Positions 1-5,366 of a stretch of DNA of 9,559 nucleotides are shown here, in pieces; position 1 is the first letter of the stretch; every line of letters starts with the position of its first letter. The stretch comes from Eubacteriales bacterium. Lineage in GTDB: Bacteria > Bacillota > Clostridia > JANYKE01. The notes beneath the pieces are model-generated. The model ran no database searches, was not told where the DNA came from, and worked only from the letters and a program-made list of their open reading frames with translations. The DNA lies in contig JANYKE010000023.1 in NCBI GenBank assembly GCA_025361685.1, forward strand, positions 1 through 9,559, read 5' to 3'. Both the position numbers and the translations under genes were made by a program.

Positions 1-19
1 CCAAAATTTATTCTAAAAG

Positions 20-45
20 TTATCCGGGTCAAAGTTTTCGGATAA
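20..45. other. Weak stem-loop in otherwise empty left edge
   Basis: Positions 20-26 (TTATCCG) pair perfectly with 39-45 (CGGATAA) around a 12-base loop. The flanks are AT-rich but show no clean T-run directly after the stem on either strand. It could be the terminator of a gene left of the window or chance. The rest of 1-99 holds no ORF, RNA gene or promoter that I can support, only a tandem 7-mer AAACTGT at 79-92. Confidence 0.2.
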
Positions 46-99
46 TATGTTTTATATATTGTGTATTACAATAATCTCAAACTGTAAACTGTAGGTTGA

Positions 100-137
100 A
101 ATAAAAGAGAATATTCCGAAGAATATTCTCTTTTATT
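100..137 (-). terminator. Hairpin terminator of the tRNA-Pro gene
   Basis: Bases 100-116 and 121-137 form a perfect 17-bp inverted repeat around a 4-base loop. Read on the minus strand the loop is TTCG closed by C-G, the very stable UUCG tetraloop. It begins three bases after the tRNA CCA end, the right place for a terminator. The U-rich part (CTTTTATTT) is the 3' arm of the stem itself, so it may act as a terminator, a 3' processing barrier, or both. On the plus strand the same element could stop transcription coming from the left edge. Confidence 0.7.
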
Positions 138-139
138 AG

Positions 140-217
140 TGGTCGGGGTGAGAGGACTCGAACCTCCGGCCCCTTGGTCCCAAACCAAGTACTCTAGCCA
201 AACTGAGCTACGCCCCG
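140..217 (-). tRNA. tRNA-Pro(UGG)
   Basis: On the minus strand this folds into a standard cloverleaf: acceptor CGGGGCG/CACCCCG, D-stem GCTC/GAGT, anticodon stem CTTGG/CCAAG with loop TTTGGGA (anticodon TGG at 34-36), a five-base variable loop, and T-arm GGAGG-TTCGAGT-CCTCT. Discriminator A73 and an encoded CCA (142-140) follow. UGG reads CCA and, by wobble, other Pro codons. One oddity is that acceptor pair 6-67 is C opposite A, while the other six pairs are Watson-Crick. The gene has its own promoter and terminator and is transcribed away from the ABC operon. No other tRNA lies beside it. Confidence 0.97.
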
Positions 218-243
218 ACAGGCATATCATGCGTACAAGCGTC

Positions 244-272
244 ATTATACATTAACATGCGGGCAAGTTCAA
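244..272 (-). promoter_or_regulatory. Sigma-A type promoter for tRNA-Pro
   Basis: Read on the minus strand, a perfect -10 box TATAAT (249-244) lies 17 bases after the -35-like TTGAAC (272-267, four of six matching TTGACA). Transcription would start near 237, leaving a 5' leader of about 20 bases before the tRNA. Box quality, spacing and distance to a stable RNA gene all agree. Confidence 0.75.
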
Positions 273-354
273 GATATTTTCAGAAAAATTGTTTACGAAG
301 GATTTGTGCGTCGGAATTGCGCGCGGGTTAAGATTGCAAGTATCTGCCAAATGG

Positions 355-408
355 TTTACAATATGTTTACATCACATTCATATTTTATTCAAAAAGATAA
401 GGTAGAAT
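355..408 (+). promoter_or_regulatory. Candidate promoter region of the ABC operon
   Basis: The AT-rich stretch contains two TTTACA -35-like boxes (355-360 and 366-371) and a -10-like TAGAAT (403-408, five of six). No pair has ideal spacing. TTTACA 355-360 is followed at 18 bases by CATATT, which matches four of six. If TAGAAT is the -10, transcription starts near 415, which would exclude the TTG at 413 as a start codon. The operon must start in 218-448, since the only upstream gene runs the other way, but the exact boxes are uncertain. Confidence 0.3.
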
Positions 409-434
409 CGGATTGAGCGTTGGGAAATATCGAC

Positions 435-440
435 AGGAGG
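435..440 (+). promoter_or_regulatory. Ribosome binding site that fixes the ATPase start at 449
   Basis: A perfect AGGAGG sits eight bases upstream of ATG 449. It therefore decides for ATG 449 over the in-frame TTG at 413, which would put this site inside the coding region and has no comparable site of its own. Confidence 0.85.
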
Positions 441-448
441 TCGGCTTA

Positions 449-1417
449 ATGATTGAGATACAAAACCTATATAAGAATTACGGCAATATTCAAGCATTAA
501 AAGATGTTACATTTACAGTTGATAAGGGAGAGATTGTCGGATTCTTGGGACCAAATGGCGCGGGCAAATCAACCGCGATGAATATTATGACCGGCTATAT
601 TTCGTATAACAGCGGAAGCGTTAAGATTTGCGGCTTTGACATTCTTGAGGAACCGAACGAAGTTAAGAAGCGGATCGGATATCTTCCTGAGAATCCGCCA
701 CTTTACCCGGAGATGTCTGTATACGAATATTTGAAATTTGTGTCCGAGTTAAAGAAGGTTCCAAAGAAAGAAATCAAAGAAAGCATTGACAAGATTCTTG
801 AGGTTACTCAAATTACGGATCATAAAAAGCGCATAATCAAAAACTTATCAAAAGGGTATAAACAAAGAGTTGGACTTGCACAGGCGCTCGTTGGCAATCC
901 CGAAGTTTTGATTCTTGATGAACCAACTGTCGGACTTGATCCAAATCAAATTATTGAAATAAGAAATGTTATTAAGCAACTTGGCAAAGAGCATACAATT
1001 ATTCTCAGCTCACATATTCTGCCGGAAGTTAGTGCAGTGTGTGAGAAAATAGTTATCATTAACAAGGGCGAGATTGTTGCGATTGACAGTGCCGGTGCAT
1101 TGTCAAAACAGACGGACATTGACAATGTGAAATTTATATTTACAATTTCCGGACCTAAGAGCAGTGTTCTTAAAGTAATTCAAAATGTTCAAGGGGTAAG
1201 GAGAGTAAGGGATATATTGGAAGTTGACACTGATGAATTTGAATACGAGGTGCAGCCTGAAAAGAATGTTGACTTGAGAAAGATTCTCTTTTTCACACTT
1301 GCAAAAGCAGGTTTCCCGATTCTCGAAACAAGGAGCGAAGGGATGTCACTTGAAGATGTGTTCGCAAAATATACAAAAGGTGAAGTCGATACGACAAAGG
1401 AGGATTACATACAATGA
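449..1417 (+). CDS. ABC-2 type transporter ATP-binding protein (GldA/NatA-like)
   Basis: This is the cytoplasmic ATPase that should drive the permease encoded next. The protein is 322 residues from ATG 449, normal for an ABC-2 ATPase with a C-terminal extension. Walker A is GPNGAGKST (34-42). The Q-loop position carries Glu in the 'YLPE' motif (78-81), as is usual in this subfamily. The signature is LSKGYKQR (133-140), Walker B is VLILDEP (153-159), the D-loop is GLDP (162-165) and the switch histidine is H189. All catalytic positions are present, so it should be active. Residues from about 225 to 322 form the small C-terminal domain common in Gld/CcmA-like ATPases. It is first in a four-gene operon, and its TGA overlaps the next ATG. 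Function is certain at ABC-ATPase level; the substrate is unknown. The name GldA comes from Flavobacterium gliding genes and does not imply gliding here. Confidence 0.95.
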   Translation: MIEIQNLYKNYGNIQALKDVTFTVDKGEIVGFLGPNGAGKSTAMNIMTGYISYNSGSVKICGFDILEEPNEVKKRIGYLPENPPLYPEMSVYEYLKFVSELKKVPKKEIKESIDKILEVTQITDHKKRIIKNLSKGYKQRVGLAQALVGNPEVLILDEPTVGLDPNQIIEIRNVIKQLGKEHTIILSSHILPEVSAVCEKIVIINKGEIVAIDSAGALSKQTDIDNVKFIFTISGPKSSVLKVIQNVQGVRRVRDILEVDTDEFEYEVQPEKNVDLRKILFFTLAKAGFPILETRSEGMSLEDVFAKYTKGEVDTTKEDYIQ

Positions 1418-2115
1418 ATGCTGTATTTAAGAGAGAGTTAAAAGCATATTTTTATTCTCCTATTGCATATGTAATGATAGGAATATTTTTCGCATTTGCC
1501 TCATTAATCTTTATTACTTTTTGTGTTAACCAAAGCTTCGCAGATATTTCGCCGGTGCTCACCTATCTTCAACTCATACTATTAATTATTTTCCCAATTC
1601 TCACCATGAAGATTTTTTCAGATGAAAAGAAGAATAACACCGAGGTTTTGCTTCTTACCTCACCGGTCAGTACGGCGCGAATTGTTGTCGGAAAATATTT
1701 GGCGGCGCTTTTCATTTTCCTGATAATGACCGCATCAACATTATTATTTGTTTTGCTGTTTTATATTTTCGGTGCCCCTAACACTCAAATTATTCTCGGA
1801 GCTTACACAGCATTTATTCTTTTTGGGGCAACAATTCTTGCGATAAATGTCTTTATTGCGTCTTTGACAGAGAGTCAAGTTATTGCTGCGGTTCTTGCAT
1901 TCTTCGTAAATATAATTCTTTATTTTTTCTCACAAATCAAATTTGTTTTCGGACCACTATCGGATGCATTTGTATCTGCTATATCTCCGATTGAAAGAAC
2001 AAAAGATTACCTGATGGGAATTTTTGCAATTAATCATTTGATATTTTTTATAATTATGATTGCAGTAATGTTATTTTTTACTGTGATGAATATTGAGAAG
2101 AAACGCTGGAACTAG
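1414..2115 (+). CDS. ABC-2 type permease (GldF-like)
   Basis: This is an integral membrane subunit that would form the transport channel, probably as a dimer, with the ATPase encoded just upstream. The 233-residue protein starts with the hallmark 'FKRELKAYFYSPIAYV' (5-20). It shows about six hydrophobic segments, roughly at 17-37, 48-66, 93-118, 127-149, 153-172 and 205-226, ending in a short basic tail (EKKRWN). The cytoplasmic loop with 'DEKKNNTEVLLLTSPVS' (about 70-86) is typical of ABC-2 permeases in GldF-type systems. The start at 1414 overlaps the ATPase stop (ATGA), and AAAGGAGG at 1396-1403 lies ten bases upstream, which points to translational coupling. Length is normal and there is no sign of damage. 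The substrate cannot be read from the sequence. Confidence 0.92.
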   Translation: MNAVFKRELKAYFYSPIAYVMIGIFFAFASLIFITFCVNQSFADISPVLTYLQLILLIIFPILTMKIFSDEKKNNTEVLLLTSPVSTARIVVGKYLAALFIFLIMTASTLLFVLLFYIFGAPNTQIILGAYTAFILFGATILAINVFIASLTESQVIAAVLAFFVNIILYFFSQIKFVFGPLSDAFVSAISPIERTKDYLMGIFAINHLIFFIIMIAVMLFFTVMNIEKKRWN

Positions 2116-2128
2116 GAGGATATAACAG

Positions 2129-3616
2129 ATGTACGAGCAAGATGCAAAAAAAGGAAAGATAAACAAGAAAAAGCTGTTGTATGGAAGCGGCGCACTGGTC
2201 ACGATTATTATTGTTCTGGCAGTTTCAGTTTTTGCTGTAATGGGTTCGGATAATTTTCTTAATCGGAAGTTTGATTTGACCACTGAAAAGATATACAGTA
2301 TCAGCCAAAAGAGTATTGATGTTCTGCAAAAAATTGACACTGAACTAACGATTTACAGGCTGGCTGATGACCAAATGGTAACGGAAGATTCAACAAACGG
2401 CGGTTTCTACAGTATGGCATACAAATTTCTGGATGACTATACAAAGTACAACAGCAAGATTAATCTTGTAATTGTCAATCCTGACAAGCAGCCCGGTATA
2501 ATGAGCGAGTTGGATCTTGATAATTCAAGAGGACTGAATAAGTTTGACATAGTTTTTAAGTCAGGCGCGAATATAAAAAAGGTATCTATTGATCTTAACA
2601 ATCCGGATATTTTCGATAATAACAGCGACCAAAACGCTAATCCGAATAACAAGAAGTTAATTATCGAACAAATACTGACAGGAGCCATTATTCAGGTTAC
2701 GAATGGAACTGTTCCAAAACTATATAGCATATCGGGTCATGGAGAAAGCACTTTTGATAAATCTTATACATACTTGAAATCAGCTATCGGAAGTCTTGGA
2801 TTCGATTTCGCCACTCTAAACATTTCAATAAAAAAAGCGATTCCGGATGATGCCACTATGATTTTATTACTTTCCCCAAAGACCGACCTTTTGCCCGATG
2901 AAGCATACCTGCTTGGGCAGTACATGAAGAAGGGCGGTAAGGTGGTATTTATGTTTGATCCGGTAATTCCGGCAATTTCTTTCCCCAACTTTAATTCTTG
3001 TTTGAAAGAATATAATATTGAAATTCAAGACAGTGTTATCTACGAGAAGGATCCTAACAATAATGTTCCCAACAGTGAAGAAACATTATACTTAAAGCTG
3101 AAAGGAGGGCCGCTCACTGAAGTCGCATCAGACTTGAGCAAAATGGCGTTGTTCTTTAATAAGGCTTTGCAAATAAATCAGCTCAAAAATCAAAATACCA
3201 ATATCCAAACTGCAAGTTGGTTTTACACAAGTGACAAAGCAATTGCACAGTCGCTCGCTAATTCCTCTGAAAGCATAACAGGGACATTCCCAATCATAAT
3301 GACAGCGCAACGACAGTTTTTGAGCACTGAAAAACCGTCCCGCATTATGATTACTGCCGATACTGATTTTATAAGTGATTCGATGATTGGGATTACCGAC
3401 CCGCAAATTCCCACAGCAGTTATGACTGCTTTGGTTAGCTGGGTTAATGATGAGGCAAAACCTGCAATTGTGATTGAGGGTAAGACAATGTCAACAGATC
3501 AATTTGCAATGACAGAGGCGCTGGCAAACATAACTTTTGTTATTTTCATAATTGTAGTTCCGGCTATTATTATTATATTCGGAATAGTTGTTTGGGCAAG
3601 AAGAAGGCACAGATAG
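2129..3616 (+). CDS. GldG-like ABC transporter auxiliary protein
   Basis: This is the membrane-anchored, largely extracytoplasmic partner of the ABC-2 transporter. The 495-residue protein has a basic N-terminus, one membrane helix (about 19-38), then the family signature 'RKFDLTTEKIYSIS' (46-59), a large external domain, and a second helix close to the C-terminus (about 468-489) before the basic end WARRRHR. The central domain carries 'ISGHGES' (201-207) and, further on, 'GGKVVFMFDP', both typical of the GldG/ABC_transp_aux family. That family's external domain has been related to the GIFT domain of eukaryotic IFT52. AGGAGG at 2114-2119 overlaps the permease stop and is nine bases from ATG 2129, so the start is well supported. 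The 13-nt gap indicates co-transcription. No catalytic role is established. It probably binds the exported or extracellular ligand or organises the complex, which is inference. Confidence 0.9.
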   Translation: MYEQDAKKGKINKKKLLYGSGALVTIIIVLAVSVFAVMGSDNFLNRKFDLTTEKIYSISQKSIDVLQKIDTELTIYRLADDQMVTEDSTNGGFYSMAYKFLDDYTKYNSKINLVIVNPDKQPGIMSELDLDNSRGLNKFDIVFKSGANIKKVSIDLNNPDIFDNNSDQNANPNNKKLIIEQILTGAIIQVTNGTVPKLYSISGHGESTFDKSYTYLKSAIGSLGFDFATLNISIKKAIPDDATMILLLSPKTDLLPDEAYLLGQYMKKGGKVVFMFDPVIPAISFPNFNSCLKEYNIEIQDSVIYEKDPNNNVPNSEETLYLKLKGGPLTEVASDLSKMALFFNKALQINQLKNQNTNIQTASWFYTSDKAIAQSLANSSESITGTFPIIMTAQRQFLSTEKPSRIMITADTDFISDSMIGITDPQIPTAVMTALVSWVNDEAKPAIVIEGKTMSTDQFAMTEALANITFVIFIIVVPAIIIIFGIVVWARRRHR

Positions 3617-3623
3617 TTTGGGA

Positions 3624-3649
3624 TTTTTCAAATAAATGCATTTGAAGAA
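3624..3649 (+). other. Intercistronic hairpin between GldG-like and DUF4340 genes
   Basis: TTCAAAT (3627-3633) pairs perfectly with ATTTGAA (3640-3646) around a six-base loop. A T-G and two T-A pairs extend the stem outward to 3624/3649. There is no T-run after the stem on the plus strand, so it is not a normal terminator. It fills half of the 52-base gap and could stabilise or mark a processing point in the mRNA, or tune expression of the last gene. Confidence 0.4.
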
Positions 3650-3668
3650 AGGGTAATTAGGACCTCTC

Positions 3669-5081
3669 ATGACAATTAAAACAATTTGGAAGAAATATAA
3701 GGCAATAATTATTCTTGGATCAATACTTGTCGTGTTGGTTGCGGCATATTTTATCGGCATGTACATAAAATCAAGTTCGACTGCTGTTACAGCTAATCCA
3801 AGCAGTACAGGAACAGAATCTGTTGACATGTTTTTGGTAAATGACGTTTCTAAATTTCAGATTTTTAACAGTATTGAAAACAAGACATATGATTTTGAAA
3901 AACGCAAGTCCGGCGATCAAACCGAGGTATGGGTGTATGTTGAAAAACCAACATTAAAGGTAGATCAAGATGTGTTTACAGCAGTTATCAGAAGCATGTC
4001 TTTTATTACATATGAAGCGTTGGTTACGACTGATAAATCACGGGCAAATGAATTCGGACTTTCGAACCCGTCGGTATTCACGGCAACACTTGCCAATGGA
4101 GACGTTAAAAAATTTGAAATCGGAGGTTCTACTCCAACACATTCCGGATATTATTGCATGTCTTCGGAAAGCTCGGTTATTTTTACCGTAAGCGCAGCGA
4201 CCGGTGACAGCATGCTGATAACAGAAGCTGATTTGTACAATAAGACAATTTTTGATTTTACAATCGATGACGTTAAAGAAATAATTTACAACAAAGGTAC
4301 TTCGACAATTTTGGATATATACTATGATGGCAAGACTTATGTTACGCGTGCTCCGATTTATGGATTTTCAACTAAGGATCAAGAGTTTATCGATTTTAGA
4401 AATCAATTACCTGAACTCAAAAAATCAACATATGTAGGGGCTTCCTCAGAAAAATCGAAATATGGATTAGATAATCCCATATCCAAACTCCGAATTGTTA
4501 CTGCTGCAATGGACAAAACGCTTATTATAGGCAAGGAAATTGTAAAGAATTCGGAAGCTTATGCAATGATTGAAGGTGAAGATGACATATTCATATTTGA
4601 TCTTTCAACATTTCCGAGCAAAGATGTAGATATTATGAATCTCATAGTTCCAAATATAGCATTACCATTCTTGCGAGAGCAAAGCAGTATTAACATTAAT
4701 TTGCTTGGAACAATTATTGATGCTAAACAAGAACTGAATGATAGTGATCCGAAAAGCGATAAGTTCATCGTTAACGGAATTAATGTGTCCGGGAAAAATA
4801 GCAGCGATCAACTTTATTATAAAGAATTTTATTTTAATGTAGTTTCACTTGAAGCTGTAAAGACTGAAGAAGGAGCTAAACCATCAGGTCCGAAGGAAGT
4901 AAGAATTGAGTATGTTAACAAGGATGGAAGCAAAACACTAATTGAATGTGTTAAAAAAGATAACAACTATGCATATGCATTTTTAAATGGCAAGTATACG
5001 GGTACACTTATTGATCGTGCCAAGTATACCGAGATTAAAAAGTCATATGATGACATGATGGCCAACGGAAAAGTATCGTAA
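3669..5081 (+). CDS. DUF4340 domain-containing membrane-anchored protein
   Basis: This is the last gene of the ABC operon. The 470-residue product has a basic N-terminus, a single membrane helix (about 11-33), a Ser/Thr-rich spacer (35-51), then a large external part. The external part holds two similar units of the DUF4340 type. The first has 'EFGLSNP' (128-134) and 'FEIGG' (149-153). The second has 'KYGLDNP' (264-270) and 'LIIG' (285-288). The distance from the GL glycine to the IG glycine is 22 residues in both. A divergent third stretch (about 410-465) ends the protein. DUF4340 proteins commonly follow GldG-like genes and are thought to be external accessory parts of the transporter; their biochemical function is unknown. 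The ribosome binding site is weaker than upstream (AGGA at 3659-3662, six bases before ATG), so lower expression than the other three is plausible. Confidence 0.88.
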   Translation: MTIKTIWKKYKAIIILGSILVVLVAAYFIGMYIKSSSTAVTANPSSTGTESVDMFLVNDVSKFQIFNSIENKTYDFEKRKSGDQTEVWVYVEKPTLKVDQDVFTAVIRSMSFITYEALVTTDKSRANEFGLSNPSVFTATLANGDVKKFEIGGSTPTHSGYYCMSSESSVIFTVSAATGDSMLITEADLYNKTIFDFTIDDVKEIIYNKGTSTILDIYYDGKTYVTRAPIYGFSTKDQEFIDFRNQLPELKKSTYVGASSEKSKYGLDNPISKLRIVTAAMDKTLIIGKEIVKNSEAYAMIEGEDDIFIFDLSTFPSKDVDIMNLIVPNIALPFLREQSSININLLGTIIDAKQELNDSDPKSDKFIVNGINVSGKNSSDQLYYKEFYFNVVSLEAVKTEEGAKPSGPKEVRIEYVNKDGSKTLIECVKKDNNYAYAFLNGKYTGTLIDRAKYTEIKKSYDDMMANGKVS

Positions 5082-5190
5082 AAGCTTTCTGTTAACTCGT
5101 ATTAGAACCTATTCAAACTTAAAAAAATAAAGCAAGAATGACAAACAAAACTTAATTGTAATTTATCTGGCAGACTAAACAACAGATTTA

Positions 5191-5212
5191 AAAGCAAACT
5201 GAAGTTTACTTT
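5191..5212 (+). other. Short imperfect hairpin
   Basis: AAAG-C-AAAC (5191-5199) pairs with GTTT-A-CTTT (5204-5212) around loop TGAA, with one C/A mismatch. It lies about 110 bases after the DUF4340 stop and lacks a following T-run. It may belong to the 3' end of the operon mRNA, but chance is possible in such AT-rich sequence. Confidence 0.25.
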
Positions 5213-5221
5213 GTCAATTAA

Positions 5222-5257
5222 CCATTATCAAAATAATGGGGGCAGGTAAATTTTTTT
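5222..5257 (+). terminator. Candidate terminator of the ABC operon
   Basis: CCATTAT (5222-5228) pairs perfectly with ATAATGG (5233-5239) around loop CAAA. A run of seven T follows at 5251-5257. The 11 bases between stem and T-run and the AT-rich stem make it a poor intrinsic terminator. No better candidate exists between the operon and the next gene, so termination may be partial. Confidence 0.3.
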
Positions 5258-5258
5258 G

Positions 5259-5287
5259 TTGCATAAATATTCAAATTGTGCAATAAT
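5259..5287 (+). promoter_or_regulatory. Candidate promoter of the giant surface-protein gene
   Basis: TTGCAT (5259-5264, -35-like, three of six) and AATAAT (5282-5287, five of six to TATAAT) are 17 bases apart. Transcription would start near 5294, giving a leader of about 70 bases that carries the 5331-5349 hairpin. The same bases also form an inverted repeat TTGCA/TGCAA (5259-5263, 5279-5283), which could be an operator. In such AT-rich DNA chance matches are common. Confidence 0.3.
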
Positions 5288-5330
5288 AAAAATACATTAA
5301 GGGGAAGCATTTCATAATATTGTAAAAGTG

Positions 5331-5349
5331 ACTTAAAAAAATTTTAAGT
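5331..5349 (+). promoter_or_regulatory. Perfect inverted repeat just before the giant gene's ribosome binding site
   Basis: ACTTAAAA (5331-5338) and TTTTAAGT (5342-5349) are perfect complements around loop AAA. The repeat ends two bases before the AGGAGA ribosome binding site (5352-5357). As RNA it would be a weak hairpin that may protect the 5' end or affect ribosome access. As DNA it could bind a dimeric regulator. Confidence 0.4.
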
Positions 5350-5366
5350 ACAGGAGAATAATGCAG

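Larger units (their letters stand above)
5082..5360 (+). other. Non-coding spacer between ABC operon and giant surface gene
   Basis: These 279 bases are very AT-rich and contain no credible ORF or recognisable riboswitch. They hold three small inverted repeats (5191-5212, 5222-5239, 5331-5349), a 7-T run, and a possible promoter, each listed separately. An 8-bp palindrome AAAGCTTT lies just after the DUF4340 stop. Confidence 0.6.

Noticed and set aside
79..92. Tandem 7-mer AAACTGT x2
   Set aside because: It is too short and isolated to carry meaning in AT-rich intergenic DNA.
413..448. Longer ATPase start at TTG 413, adding 12 residues
   Set aside because: The perfect AGGAGG (435-440) would fall inside the coding region, the extra residues do not fit the family N-terminus, which begins just before 'IEIQNLYKNYG', and TTG 413 has no ribosome binding site.
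2071..3829. Several minus-strand ORFs of 63-112 codons opposite the GldG-like and DUF4340 genes
   Set aside because: Composition is typical of antisense readings of membrane-protein genes, ribosome binding sites and family motifs are lacking, and the plus-strand genes are clearly real.
5082..5360. Riboswitch, for example a cyclic-di-GMP type, ahead of the surface gene
   Set aside because: I could not find the conserved core bases of any riboswitch class I know. Only short simple hairpins are present.
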